Below the pieces are notes generated by a model. The model saw nothing but the letters and a program-made list of their open reading frames with translations, was not told the origin of the DNA and searched no databases. Source: an uncultured Merdimonas sp. (GTDB taxonomy: Bacteria; Bacillota; Clostridia; Lachnospirales; Lachnospiraceae). From it: a stretch of DNA of 56,373 nucleotides. Positions 23,909-33,616 of this stretch are shown one piece after another. Where the stretch lies: NCBI GenBank assembly GCA_944375745.1, contig CALWAV010000145.1:1-56373 (forward strand), read 5' to 3'. A program made the translations under genes and the position numbers. Within the stretch, counting starts at the first letter, position 1. Each line of letters begins with the position of its first letter.

Positions 23909-25205
23909 GTGCAGTCCTCCTTTTCTCCAATATGCTCTTTATGCTTCCCACCAGATACAGGGAACCGACACAGAACAGGATGCCGTCCCCCTTTTCCTTC
24001 AGGGCCTCTTCAAAGGCCTCTTCCACATCCGGAATAGCTGTGACCTGCTTCTGGCCAAACTCCCGGAACAGTGCCTCCGGCTCCTTCACGTCCACGCTCC
24101 GGTAGCCGCCCACCTCTGTCACGATGACCCGCTCCAGACGGAGCTCTCTGCAGATCGTCTCTATCATATGACGGTAATCCTTATCGCCCACCGCCGCGAA
24201 CAGCAGTGTCACCGGATCATCCGCCTCCAGCCGTCTGGCTGTCTTTACAAACTCCTCTACTCCGGCCTCGTTGTGGGCGCCGTCAATGATGACGCCCGGC
24301 AGCACCGTCTCCATTCTTCCCTGCCAGCGCATGGCCGCGATTCCTTCCCGGATCACTTCATTGGTAAAGATGCCTTCCTGATCCATGACGCGGACCGCCG
24401 TCACTGCCTCGGCGGCATTCTTGACCTGATACTCCGCCACACTGGAAATGGACAGCCGGATACAATCATAATACCCACAATCAATGCAAAAATCAATATG
24501 TTTCTTTGTGGTTTTGGAAATTTTATACATTTTTGGAGTAATGCCGTACGCAGGCGCATGCATCTCTTCCGCCTTTTTCCGAATCACTTCCGCCGACTCC
24601 GGACAGGAAGCGTCATATACCACGGGCACGCCTTCCTTGATAATGCCCGCCTTCTCTCCCGCGATCTCAGCCACCGTATTTCCCAGATATTCCGTATGGT
24701 CCAGGCTGATGGAGGTGATTACAGTCACCAGCGGATGAGCCACGGAGTTGGTGGCGTCCAGCCGGCCGCCAAGCCCTGTCTCCAGCACCAGATACTCCAC
24801 TCCTGCCTTCTGGAAAATTTTCATGCCGATGAGGAACAGTAGCTCAAAATAGGTGGGATGGGAATATCCCTCTTTCTTCATTTCCTCCACACAGGCCATA
24901 ACAGTCTCGAAAGCCTCCAGGAACTCCTCATCGCTGACCTGCTCCTCATCAATCTCAAAACGCTCATTGATCTTCACCAGATGGGGGGAGGTAAACAGCC
25001 CCGTCCGCTTTCCGGCAGTTTTCAGCATGGAAGCCAGAAAAGAGCAGACAGAGCCCTTTCCGTTGGTTCCCGCCACATGAAGGATTTTCATGCTTTCCTG
25101 GGGACTGCCCAGCCTTTCCAGAAACGCTCTGGTGTGATCAAGAGAATTCTTTTTCGTAAACTTCGGTGTCTCATCTATATAGGCCACCGCTTCCTGATAT
25201 GTCAT
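23901..25205 (-). CDS. folC: folylpolyglutamate synthase / dihydrofolate synthase FolC
   Basis: A 434-residue Mur-ligase-type enzyme that adds glutamate to folates (and often to dihydropteroate). It has LGSPQESMKILHVAGTNGKGSVCSFLASML (P-loop GTNGKGS near 48), FTSPHLVKINERFEI and the central SISLDHTEYLGNTVAEIAGEKAGIIK, ending with DGAHNEAGVEEF and an Mur-ligase C-domain. Activity is cytoplasmic. It overlaps the upstream sulfatase gene by four bases and the downstream small gene by eight. Length and motifs are normal. Confidence 0.95.
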   Translation of the reverse strand: MTYQEAVAYIDETPKFTKKNSLDHTRAFLERLGSPQESMKILHVAGTNGKGSVCSFLASMLKTAGKRTGLFTSPHLVKINERFEIDEEQVSDEEFLEAFETVMACVEEMKKEGYSHPTYFELLFLIGMKIFQKAGVEYLVLETGLGGRLDATNSVAHPLVTVITSISLDHTEYLGNTVAEIAGEKAGIIKEGVPVVYDASCPESAEVIRKKAEEMHAPAYGITPKMYKISKTTKKHIDFCIDCGYYDCIRLSISSVAEYQVKNAAEAVTAVRVMDQEGIFTNEVIREGIAAMRWQGRMETVLPGVIIDGAHNEAGVEEFVKTARRLEADDPVTLLFAAVGDKDYRHMIETICRELRLERVIVTEVGGYRSVDVKEPEALFREFGQKQVTAIPDVEEAFEEALKEKGDGILFCVGSLYLVGSIKSILEKRRTAHD

Positions 25206-27343
25206 GCTGCTTCGCCTGTCCCTTCTTCTGTGTCTGTTTCCGGCAGGGAGTTCTCCGGCTCTGTGCCGGGAGCTTCCTCTTCCGGTTCCTCATAATGGAA
25301 GCTGTAGGTATTTCCCTCGCTCAAGACCCTTCTGGCCTTGCCAGGAGCCAGCTGCTTTACCGCGACTTCCGCATCCTGCTGGAGCACGGTCTTTTTCAGC
25401 CTCAGCACATGGTCATTGATAAAGGAAGTGCTCTGATACTCTCCGTCCACATAAACCTTTGTGGCCGTGGTAAAGTTCTGTCCGAACACATAAGTGGTTC
25501 CTTCCAGGGCCACCACATTGCGGATCACCGGCTGATGGATGCCCATCTGCATGTCCGTAGGTTCAAAAGGACTGTCTCCATCCATGCCATAGGCATATCG
25601 CTCTCCGTAAAGCAAATCGTACTGGAGAAGCTCCATGTCCGGCAGATACCATTTTGTCTTCCGGCGGGCCTGATGATACTGCATCATGATTCCCTCATGG
25701 ATGTCCAGCTGATCCAGCACCTCTGCCGCAATCTGATAAGAGCACAGGGTCTGATCCTTTTTCTCCAGACCGATATTATCCACGATTACATAGCTGGTGT
25801 CAAAGAGATACCGGTTGGTCACGTCCTCCACGGTAAGCCCCAGCGTAGGCAGATGATCGCCGTACATTACCAGCACATAATCCTCGCCGTAAGCATCCAG
25901 GGCATCAATCAGATCCACAATGAACTGATCCATCTCATGAAGCTGATTTACATAATATTCCCACTGGTTATTCTTTTCTTCTGTCTCGGCTCCTGTCACC
26001 TGAATGGCCGGATCCTCCAGAACCTTTTCTGTGGGATACTCCCCGTGTCCCTGCACGGAAATGGTATAAATGAAATCCCGGCGCGCCGTGGAATCCAGGC
26101 AGTCCAGAATATGACTGATGAGCACCTCATCCTTCAGCCAGCCGTTTTCCGTGGTATTTGACACATCCATGTACTCTTTGGAGGTATAGGTGTCAAAGCC
26201 CAGGTTTTTGAACACATCCGCCCGGCTGTAGAAGGTGGCCTTATTGTTGTGGATGGCGTGGGCCGCATAACCCACTTCCTTCAAATCATAGGCCACGCTC
26301 TCGCAGGTGGTCTCCTTTAAAATCGTCTTGTAGGGATATTCTCCCGGGCCGAAATAGCGCAGGTTCATTCCCGTAATACACTCAAATTCCGTATTGGCCG
26401 TTCCGGCGCCCACGGAAGGCACCTTGAAAGCTCCTGAAGAATATTCCTCCATCAGTCTGTGGAAATTCGGAATGGGATCCTCGGAAAACTCCAGAAACTC
26501 CACTGTAGTAGGATCGAAAAAGGTCTCCAGCTGAAGCATGATAATATTGGGCTTTTCCGAATCATTGTCCTCATCCGCCAGCGTCTCTTCGTCCCGGTCC
26601 ACAATGGCCCGGATGGAGCCTTCCGAATAATTGTAGGGCTCATCCATTCCCGTAGCCAGCAGGCTGCAGAAGAAACAGTAAGGCAGGCCGTAGTCCTCAT
26701 AGGCAAAGGCGATATTTCCGAAATAGGTAGACAGCACTCTCTGCTCCAGGCAGAGTCTGGTGGCGCCGGCAAACAGGCCGATCACCGCTGCCACAGCCGC
26801 CAGATTCAGGGGCCAGCGGATCTTTTTCTGGTATTTGGGCGCGTACTTCCACAAAAGCACAAGGATCACAATTCCCAGAACCACTCCGCCTATTTTCAGA
26901 ATCAGCTGGACCGGTGACATGTAATTTTTCACCACATCCAGCGCATCCGTAATCAGGTGCAGATCCTGTCCCGTAAAGGGCGTCACCCGGCTGGAAAGAA
27001 TCGTTCCGTTTATGATTCCCAGCACCAGCCAGAAAAAGGCGATCAGGAGGCGCATGAAAATTCTGCGCCTCACCAGATACACCAGCATGAAGCTCATGAA
27101 AATCATGAAGCTGTTGTAAGCATACGCGGCTGTGCTTTCTGTCATAAACGTCCAGGCCGCAGCCACCGAATGACGGGACACCGCCTCCATCACAAAATAA
27201 ATCATCCAGGACATCAGCGCGTGCAGCACCAGAGAAAACCGGTTTGCAATCGCGATGGGCTTCTGGAGAGGTCCTCTCCACCTCTCAAAGAGCCTGATCC
27301 AAAATGTTCTAAAGCCCCCCAGCCATTTCTTAAACTTTTTCAT
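25202..27343 (-). CDS. LTA synthase-family sulfatase with C-terminal IPT/TIG-like domain
   Basis: About 713 residues from the ATG at 27343. Five membrane helices occupy the first 210 residues, then an extracellular alkaline-phosphatase-type domain starts at PNIIMLQLETFFDPT (about 265). The SVGAGTANTEFECITGM block holds the likely catalytic Thr (about 315), and VMYGDHLPTLG supplies metal ligands. The family transfers glycerol phosphate to build lipoteichoic acid or related polymers. Unlike compact LtaS, it has an extra C-terminal beta domain (VVALEGTTYVFGQNFTTATKVYVDGE) resembling IPT/TIG folds, plus an acidic tail. It sits between valS and folC. Confidence 0.85.
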   Translation of the reverse strand: MKKFKKWLGGFRTFWIRLFERWRGPLQKPIAIANRFSLVLHALMSWMIYFVMEAVSRHSVAAAWTFMTESTAAYAYNSFMIFMSFMLVYLVRRRIFMRLLIAFFWLVLGIINGTILSSRVTPFTGQDLHLITDALDVVKNYMSPVQLILKIGGVVLGIVILVLLWKYAPKYQKKIRWPLNLAAVAAVIGLFAGATRLCLEQRVLSTYFGNIAFAYEDYGLPYCFFCSLLATGMDEPYNYSEGSIRAIVDRDEETLADEDNDSEKPNIIMLQLETFFDPTTVEFLEFSEDPIPNFHRLMEEYSSGAFKVPSVGAGTANTEFECITGMNLRYFGPGEYPYKTILKETTCESVAYDLKEVGYAAHAIHNNKATFYSRADVFKNLGFDTYTSKEYMDVSNTTENGWLKDEVLISHILDCLDSTARRDFIYTISVQGHGEYPTEKVLEDPAIQVTGAETEEKNNQWEYYVNQLHEMDQFIVDLIDALDAYGEDYVLVMYGDHLPTLGLTVEDVTNRYLFDTSYVIVDNIGLEKKDQTLCSYQIAAEVLDQLDIHEGIMMQYHQARRKTKWYLPDMELLQYDLLYGERYAYGMDGDSPFEPTDMQMGIHQPVIRNVVALEGTTYVFGQNFTTATKVYVDGEYQSTSFINDHVLRLKKTVLQQDAEVAVKQLAPGKARRVLSEGNTYSFHYEEPEEEAPGTEPENSLPETDTEEGTGEAA

Positions 27344-27383
27344 AATTCTCTCTCTTTTATACTTTCGCAGTGCAGGAACCCCG

Positions 27384-30023
27384 CTATTTTTCAAGCGCTG
27401 CCAGGTGCTCCTTCACCTGTTCCATCATTTGTGTGTATTTCGCAAGCTTTTCCTTTTCCTCGTCAACCTTGCTCTTGGGCGCCTTGCTCATGAATTTCTC
27501 ATTGTTCAGCATGCCGTTTACACGGGCAAGCTCCTTTGTCAGGCGCTCCTCTTCCTTCTTAAGCCGTTCCAGCTCCTTCTCCAGATCCACCAGCTCCGCA
27601 AAGGGCATGTAAACCGCGGCGTCCGGAATCAGGGCCGATACGGCGTCCTCTCCGATTCCAGCCTTATCTGCCTGGACGGTTACAGAGCTTGCGTAAGCCA
27701 GAGTGGCGAAGAACAGGCTGCTGCGTTCAAAGACGCCGCGCACCTTCTCATTCTCAGACACCACAAAAACCTGAGCCTTTTTGCTGGGCGGCACGTTCAT
27801 GGAAGAACGGGTGTTGCGGATTGCCCGCACCGCTTCCTTAATAAGCTCGAGCTCTTCCTCTTCCTCCACGAAGTTCCACTCTTTCTTATATTCCGGCCAG
27901 GACGAAATCATGATAGATTCCTCGCCGGTCAGATTCCGGTAGATCTCCTCTGTAATGAAGGGCATATAGGGATGCAGAAGCTTCAGCGCGTTTGTCAGCA
28001 CTGTCTTCAAGGTCCAGAGAGCCGCCGCCTTGGTCTGGTCTTCTTCGCTGTAGAGACGGGGCTTTACCATCTCGATATACCAGTCGCAGAATTCCTCCCA
28101 GATGAAATCATAGAGCTTCTGCACGGCGATTCCCAGCTCATACTTGTCCATATTTACAGTCACATCCTGAGCCAGCTTATTTACCTTGGAAAGAATCCAT
28201 TTGTCAGCTCCGGTCAGCTCTTCCGGACTCATCTGCTCCGGAACCTCCGCCTTCTCAATGTTCATCATGATGAAACGGGAAGCGTTCCAGATCTTGTTTG
28301 CAAAATTGCGGCTGGCTTCCACACGCTCCATATAGAAACGCATGTCATTTCCAGGCGCGTTTCCGGTCACCAGCGTGAAGCGCAGAGCGTCCGCTCCGTA
28401 CTGGTCGATGATCTCCAGGGGGTCGATGCCGTTGCCCAGGGACTTGCTCATCTTCCGGCCCTGGGAATCCCTTACCAGTCCGTGAATCAGCACGTGATGG
28501 AAGGGGCATTTTCCGGTCTGCTCATAGCCGGAGAATACCATACGGATAACCCAGAAGAAAATGATATCATAGCCTGTCACCAGCACGTCTGTGGGATAGA
28601 AATAATCCAGGTCCTCTGTCTTATCCGGCCACCCCAGAGTGGAGAAAGGCCACAGAGCAGAGGAGAACCAGGTATCCAGCGTATCCGGGTCCTGGGTGAA
28701 ATGGGTGCAGCCGCACTTGGGGCATACCTTCGGCATTTCCTTATCCACCACAATCTCGCCGCACTCGTCACAGTAGTAAGCCGGAATCCGGTGGCCCCAC
28801 CAGAGCTGTCTGGAAATACACCAATCACGGATGTTTTCCAGCCAGTGGAGATAGGTCTTGTCAAAGCGCTCCGGCACAAAAGTCAGATCGCCGTTCTTCA
28901 CTGCCTCGATGGCCGGCTTTGCCATCTCCTCCATCTTTACGAACCACTGCTGCTTAATCATGGGCTCTACGGTGGTGCCGCAGCGGTCATGGGTTCCCAC
29001 GTTGTGCACATGGTCCTCTACCTTTACCAGAAGGCCCAGCTCATCCAGCTCTTTTACGATAGCCTTTCTGGCCTCGTAGCGGTCCATGCCCTGATATTTT
29101 CCGCCGTTCTCATTGATGGTGGCGTCATCATTCAGTATATTGATCTCCGGCAGGTTGTGGCGCTTGCCCACCTCAAAGTCGTTGGGGTCGTGGGCCGGCG
29201 TAATCTTTACTACGCCTGTTCCGAATTCCTTGTCCACATAAGCGTCCGCGATTACCGGAATCTCCCGGCCCACCAGGGGCAGAATTACAGTCTTTCCGAT
29301 GATATCCTGGTAGCGCTCATCATCCGGGTTTACAGCCAGAGCTGTATCGCCCAGCATGGTCTCCGGTCTGGTGGTAGCGATCTCTACAAACTGATCGCTG
29401 TCCTTAATGGGATAATTGATATGCCAGAAATGGCCTGCCTGCTCTTCGTGCTCCACCTCCGCGTCGGAAATGGAGGTCTTGCAGACCGGACACCAGTTGA
29501 TAATCCGGGAGCCCTTGTAAATGTATCCCTTCTTATAAAGACGCAGGAATACTTCCTGTACTGCTCTGGAGCATCCCTCGTCCATGGTAAACCGCTCTCT
29601 GTCCCAGTCGCAGGAGGAGCCCAGCTTCTTCAGCTGATCCACGATGGTGCGTCCATACTCCTCGCGCCACTGCCAGGTTCTCTTCAGAAAGCCTTCCCGG
29701 CCCAGTTCATTTTTATCGATTCCCTCTTCCTTCAGCTGGTTGATAACCTTGACTTCAGTGGAAATGGAAGCATGGTCCGTGCCCGGAATCCAGAGCGCGT
29801 TGTAGCCCTGCATTCTCTTATACCGGATCAGAATATCCTGAAGGGTATTGTCAAGGGCGTGTCCCATGTGAAGCTTTCCCGTAATATTGGGCGGGGGCAT
29901 CACAATCGTAAAGGGTTTTCTGCTCCGGTCCACTTCCGCGTGGAAATATTTCTTTTCCAGCCAGTCAGCGTAGATCCGGTCTTCCATCTGCTTCGGATCG
30001 TAGGTCTTTGCCAGTTCTTTCAT
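27384..30023 (-). CDS. valS: valyl-tRNA synthetase
   Basis: An 879-residue class I synthetase from the ATG at 30023 (AGGAGG nine bases upstream). The HIGH motif is HMGH (52-55) in [17 protein letters not shown], the KMSKS motif is intact in [17 protein letters not shown], and the C-terminus forms the valyl-specific coiled coil ([15 protein letters not shown]). It charges tRNA-Val. An editing domain is present ([19 protein letters not shown]). Expression is controlled by the T-box leader upstream. It heads a run with the LTA-synthase-like gene, folC, a small gene and the TPR gene. Confidence 0.96.
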   Translation of the reverse strand: MKELAKTYDPKQMEDRIYADWLEKKYFHAEVDRSRKPFTIVMPPPNITGKLHMGHALDNTLQDILIRYKRMQGYNALWIPGTDHASISTEVKVINQLKEEGIDKNELGREGFLKRTWQWREEYGRTIVDQLKKLGSSCDWDRERFTMDEGCSRAVQEVFLRLYKKGYIYKGSRIINWCPVCKTSISDAEVEHEEQAGHFWHINYPIKDSDQFVEIATTRPETMLGDTALAVNPDDERYQDIIGKTVILPLVGREIPVIADAYVDKEFGTGVVKITPAHDPNDFEVGKRHNLPEINILNDDATINENGGKYQGMDRYEARKAIVKELDELGLLVKVEDHVHNVGTHDRCGTTVEPMIKQQWFVKMEEMAKPAIEAVKNGDLTFVPERFDKTYLHWLENIRDWCISRQLWWGHRIPAYYCDECGEIVVDKEMPKVCPKCGCTHFTQDPDTLDTWFSSALWPFSTLGWPDKTEDLDYFYPTDVLVTGYDIIFFWVIRMVFSGYEQTGKCPFHHVLIHGLVRDSQGRKMSKSLGNGIDPLEIIDQYGADALRFTLVTGNAPGNDMRFYMERVEASRNFANKIWNASRFIMMNIEKAEVPEQMSPEELTGADKWILSKVNKLAQDVTVNMDKYELGIAVQKLYDFIWEEFCDWYIEMVKPRLYSEEDQTKAAALWTLKTVLTNALKLLHPYMPFITEEIYRNLTGEESIMISSWPEYKKEWNFVEEEEELELIKEAVRAIRNTRSSMNVPPSKKAQVFVVSENEKVRGVFERSSLFFATLAYASSVTVQADKAGIGEDAVSALIPDAAVYMPFAELVDLEKELERLKKEEERLTKELARVNGMLNNEKFMSKAPKSKVDEEKEKLAKYTQMMEQVKEHLAALEK

Positions 30024-30129
30024 TCCTTTGCTCCTCCTGTTCGTTTTCCAGCCGCCTAAGAAAACGGCCTTTTTTGTCTGTCCTGCGCGGTAAGCCTGTT
30101 TTTCTTCCGGAAAAATCGGGCCTCCCGGG

Positions 30130-30451
30130 AAAAAATAAGACGCCCTTTTCCAAAAAAGGGCGTCAGTCAATGCGCGGTACCACCTTACTTCATACGCGGC
30201 CTTCTGCCGCATATCTCATTTCCCGTTAACGCCGGGCCAAACGTGGACGGCTACTTCTCCTTCACCATCCCGGCTCCAAAGCTACCTTCCGCAGCGACTG
30301 TTCCCCGGCGGTCTTCCAGCCTCTGGACCGCCCTCTCTGAGTGATGTCCCCCTCTGCGTACTCCTCTTCTTCCATGCCTTTTTCATTTTCACGAAGCTTC
30401 CTGTCCGAAAGCGCCGATATTTTTGCTCCGACAAAATTCATCTGCCAGCTG
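30130..30451 (-). ncRNA. T-box riboswitch leader of valS
   Basis: The transcript contains the T-box core AAGTAAGGTGGTACCGCG (30190-30173), the sequence that pairs with the uncharged tRNA 3' end, followed by the terminator GACGCCC(T)n...GGGCGTC (30164-30139) and TTATTTTTT. A Stem I region with AGAGAGGGCGG and matching GACCGCC lies upstream. Uncharged tRNA-Val is expected to favour the antiterminator and let valS be transcribed. I could not fix the specifier codon by eye; valine specificity is inferred from the gene. Confidence 0.9.
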
Positions 30452-30457
30452 AGGGTA

Positions 30458-30486
30458 AATATAGCAGGCTTTTTGCCGCTTGTCAA
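30458..30486 (-). promoter_or_regulatory. sigma-A promoter of the T-box/valS operon
   Basis: On the minus strand TTGACA (30486-30481), 17 bases, TATATT (30463-30458). It overlaps the last codons of the upstream phosphoesterase gene and gives a leader of about 430 bases. Confidence 0.8.
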
Positions 30487-32054
30487 GTCTTCTGAATCGT
30501 ATATTCATCATACACTGTCCAGGTATCCACCAGGTAGGCCCGCAGATGAAGCTCCGTGTCCGTCACATCAAACCGGAGGGCCACAGGCACATGGGGCTGT
30601 CCCTCGAATACCAGATTTCCGTTGGGGACCACTTCCCGGTAAATGCTGCCGCTGGCCGTGCTGCAGGTCACATGCATGGTGCCCTCCGGGTTCACCGCCA
30701 CGCCGCCGGTGGAATAATCATAATCCCCCACACGCTCACACTCCCGGCCTGTAAAGGCGGAGCGGGAATAGGCCGCATCATGGCCGGAAATCACCAGATC
30801 AATGTCATTGTCCGCGCAGATGTAAGCCAGGGACTCGCGGATCCAGGGATCCATCTCCTCCTGATACTTTTCCACGCTGCTGTAGGCAGGATAATGCTGA
30901 ATGATAATCCTCCATTTTGTATCCGGATGGGCTGCCACCACCTCCGGCACATACTGTTCATGAATATCGGTCATCTGGCTGGTACAGCTGTTCAGCACGA
31001 TAAAGAGCACATCGCCCCGGATAAAGTAATAATCCCCGTTTCTGTCTCCATTGCTGTTTCCGTACTCTTCAGACCGGTTGGGCACATTAAAATGCTCATA
31101 GAAATAAGGGCCCGCCGGATAGCCGTATTCCTCGATAGAGTCCTCATTGGCCACATCGTGGTTGCCCACCACGGGAACCAGCGGAATCTTGTAAAGTCCC
31201 AGATGCTCCAGAAAGCCCGTATACTGATCCGGGTTTCCAAAGGCGCCCACCTGATCGCCTGCATGTACCAGGAACTGAGCTTCCGGCACATAGCTTGTAA
31301 GGCGGGTCACCGCCTTGTCCCAGTCATCGACAGTTTCCTGCATCTCATGATTCTGGGAAATGCCGATTTCCGCGTCAGAGGCCACCAGAAAGGTAAAGCC
31401 CTCATCTGTATTCACATCCGGCACTGTATACTGATATTCCGGCGACCATCCTCCGGCGTCATTTCCCACCTGATAAGCATAGGTTGTCCCGGGCGCCAGT
31501 CCCGTAACCACTGCTTTATTCACATAATATCCCGGCAGCGTAACCGACGCCGCGCATTCTGCCGTAAAGGTCTGAACCTCCCCGCTCTGGGTATTCCGCC
31601 AGCTCACCTGGCCTGCCTGGGCGCTGGGCGACATCCAGTTCAGACGGATCTCATCCTCCGTGCCACCCACATTCAGAGACAGATTTTTGATTGGCGTCGT
31701 GTTCAGAAGGGGCGCGCTGCTGTAATCCACAGTATAGGAGGCTTTCGCCTCTTCCTCCGAAACGGTCTGATTCTGTGCCGCCGCTTCCTGAGCCTCCTTT
31801 TCGGCCTGCTCCTGCGCTTCCTTCTGAGCTTCTGCCTCTGCCCGGGCCTCCGCTTCTGCCTGAGCTTTTGCTTCTGCTTCCGCCTGAGCTTCCGCTTCCG
31901 CCTGAGCCTGCTCCTCAGCCGCCTGCTGCGCCGCGGCTTCTGCCGCCTTCCGGGCCTCAGTACGGGCCTTCAGCGTCCATGCCGCCGCTATCACCAGCAG
32001 AAGGAGCACTGCGGAGGTAATCAGGGCCCGTCCCCCTTTTCCTCTCTTTTTCAT
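30483..32054 (-). CDS. membrane-anchored metallophosphoesterase, purple-acid-phosphatase-like
   Basis: A 523-residue protein. A signal anchor (ALITSAVLLLLVIAAAW) is followed by about 70 residues of Ala/Glu/Gln repeats (AEAEAQAEAEAKAQAEAEA), a long helical or coiled-coil stalk. A fibronectin-like domain comes next (LNVGGTEDEIRLNWMSP; GLAPGTTYAYQVG). The phosphoesterase core shows HAGDQVG, VVGNHD, IIIQHYPAYS and SGHDAAYSRS. It would hydrolyse phosphate esters outside the cell. The gene appears to be transcribed alone; its end overlaps the valS promoter. Length is usual for the class except for the stalk. Confidence 0.85.
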   Translation of the reverse strand: MKKRGKGGRALITSAVLLLLVIAAAWTLKARTEARKAAEAAAQQAAEEQAQAEAEAQAEAEAKAQAEAEARAEAEAQKEAQEQAEKEAQEAAAQNQTVSEEEAKASYTVDYSSAPLLNTTPIKNLSLNVGGTEDEIRLNWMSPSAQAGQVSWRNTQSGEVQTFTAECAASVTLPGYYVNKAVVTGLAPGTTYAYQVGNDAGGWSPEYQYTVPDVNTDEGFTFLVASDAEIGISQNHEMQETVDDWDKAVTRLTSYVPEAQFLVHAGDQVGAFGNPDQYTGFLEHLGLYKIPLVPVVGNHDVANEDSIEEYGYPAGPYFYEHFNVPNRSEEYGNSNGDRNGDYYFIRGDVLFIVLNSCTSQMTDIHEQYVPEVVAAHPDTKWRIIIQHYPAYSSVEKYQEEMDPWIRESLAYICADNDIDLVISGHDAAYSRSAFTGRECERVGDYDYSTGGVAVNPEGTMHVTCSTASGSIYREVVPNGNLVFEGQPHVPVALRFDVTDTELHLRAYLVDTWTVYDEYTIQKT

Positions 32055-32200
32055 AGTTCTCTCCTCTTTTGATTTGAAACTTTTTCTTCTACCAGAATAT
32101 CAGAAAGCCCTGACGCTTCTTACTGATGCTTCAGAGCAATACTACTGTAACATTATATTGCGGCGGGGGCAAGAAAATGATGGGGCATTAAGAAAACTTT

Positions 32201-32238
32201 AAAAAATACCGCCTGACTTCTTCTCAGAAATCAGGCGG
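32201..32238 (-). terminator. intrinsic terminator downstream of trxA
   Basis: On the minus strand CCGCCTGA and TCAGGCGG form an 8-bp stem (32238-32209), followed by TATTTTTT. It lies 16 bases after the trxA stop and closes the trxB-trxA unit. Confidence 0.85.
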
Positions 32239-32254
32239 CGTCTGCCTATCTCTT

Positions 32255-32566
32255 TTACGCTTCGTCTTCAATCATCTTGATAATAACCGGCTTCTGCTGG
32301 AGTCCGGTGGTGCGCTTCAGCTCCACGCCGTCCCGCATCAGGATCAGGGTCGGATAACCGGATACCTCATACTCCTCTACCAGTTCTTTATTCTTGTCAA
32401 AATCCACTTTCAAAATGTTTACCTTGTCGCCGCAGGTCTTGTCCACATCGTTCAGCACGAAAGACAGCATCTTGCAGGGACCGCAGGTGCTGGAAAAGAA
32501 ATCAGCCAGCACAAGGCCTTTATCTACTTCCTGACGGAATTCTTCCTGTGTTACTTCCTTTAACAT
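32255..32566 (-). CDS. trxA: thioredoxin
   Basis: A 103-residue thioredoxin with the active site CGPC at 28-31 (ADFFSSTCGPCKML) and the cis-proline in SGYPTLILMRDG. The residue before the motif is Thr rather than the usual Trp (STCGPC in place of WCGPC), a form common among clostridial thioredoxins. It reduces protein disulfides in the cytoplasm and is recharged by the product of trxB, 74 bases upstream. A terminator follows. The two genes lie directly downstream of the arylsulfotransferase gene. Confidence 0.93.
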   Translation of the reverse strand: MLKEVTQEEFRQEVDKGLVLADFFSSTCGPCKMLSFVLNDVDKTCGDKVNILKVDFDKNKELVEEYEVSGYPTLILMRDGVELKRTTGLQQKPVIIKMIEDEA

Positions 32567-32640
32567 AATTGATTCTCCTCTTTTCCCAATGGCCTCCCGC
32601 CGGCCCGGACAGGCCGGCGGCGTACGCCGTTTACCGCATT

Positions 32641-33558
32641 TTAAAGATTCTGTACATAGTGAGCCGCGCTCTGGGCCGCGATGGCGCCGTCCGCGCAGGC
32701 TGTGATAACCTGACGGAGATTTTTGGTGACGCAGTCTCCCGCTCCGAAAATTCCCGGAATCTTCGTCTTCATCATCGCGTCCACTTCCACATAGCCCATC
32801 TGATTCAGAATTCCCAGGTTTTTAAAGGGCTCGGTGGTGGGGGTCAGTCCGATGTACTCGAAGACCTGATCACAATCCACCTTGTTCTCTTCACCGGTCT
32901 TTGTGGACTTGAAATGAATGCCGCGGATTTTGCTGTCGCCGTAGAAGCCCAGCACATCCTGGTAGGGATAAATGGTCACATGATCCATGGCGCGCAGCTT
33001 GTCGCAGGCCATGGGATCCGCCGTCAGATCAAACATGGTAACGATGGTCAGAGACTTCACTATATCCGCCAGATAGATGGATTCCTCCACCGCAGAGTTT
33101 CCTCCGCCTACTACCACCACGTCCTTGCCCCGGCAGGCTGCTCCATCGCAGATGGCGCACCAGCTGATGCCGTGTCCCGCGTACTGCTTTTCGTTTTCCA
33201 CGCCCAGCATCCGGGGTCTTGTGCCTGTGGCAATGATGATGGATTTGGCGGTATATACCTTGTCCTCCTCCACGCAGCATACCAGCTTCTCGCCGTTCTC
33301 CTCCCGGATTTCCTTTACGGTCCGGTAGTCAAAGGCCACGTTCAGCTCCTGGGTATGCTGGTACATCTGAATGGCCAGCTCCGCCCCGTTGATGGTTCCC
33401 ATTCCTGTATAGTTCTGAATCTCATTTGTGTTGATAATCTGGCCGCCCGGAGCCAGTTTGTCCAGCATCAGCACAGACAGGTTGGCTCTCGCCGCGTAGA
33501 TGGAGGCAGTCATTCCCGCAGGGCCGCTTCCTATAATAATCAAATCATAATCTGCCAT
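32641..33558 (-). CDS. trxB: thioredoxin reductase
   Basis: A 305-residue low-molecular-weight flavoprotein. The FAD-binding GSGPAG lies at 10-15, the redox-active cysteines are Cys134 and Cys137 in SWCAICDGA, the NADPH-binding site is VVGGGNSAVEE, and the C-terminal FAD contact is GIFGAGDCV. It transfers electrons from NADPH to thioredoxin. It precedes trxA and follows the arylsulfotransferase gene by only 58 bases without a visible terminator, so readthrough from the PTS operon is possible. Confidence 0.95.
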   Translation of the reverse strand: MADYDLIIIGSGPAGMTASIYAARANLSVLMLDKLAPGGQIINTNEIQNYTGMGTINGAELAIQMYQHTQELNVAFDYRTVKEIREENGEKLVCCVEEDKVYTAKSIIIATGTRPRMLGVENEKQYAGHGISWCAICDGAACRGKDVVVVGGGNSAVEESIYLADIVKSLTIVTMFDLTADPMACDKLRAMDHVTIYPYQDVLGFYGDSKIRGIHFKSTKTGEENKVDCDQVFEYIGLTPTTEPFKNLGILNQMGYVEVDAMMKTKIPGIFGAGDCVTKNLRQVITACADGAIAAQSAAHYVQNL

Positions 33559-33616
33559 TTTTCTTTACCTTCTTTATTTTTTACCGTAAATCCGGAGTTT
33601 CCTCTTATCCGCAGGC

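Noticed and set aside
27255-30059. A 934-codon open frame on the plus strand opposite valS
   Set aside because: It is the antisense of valS; the GC-rich third positions of the synthetase remove stops in the opposite frame. No start signals or recognisable domains, while valS is unmistakable.
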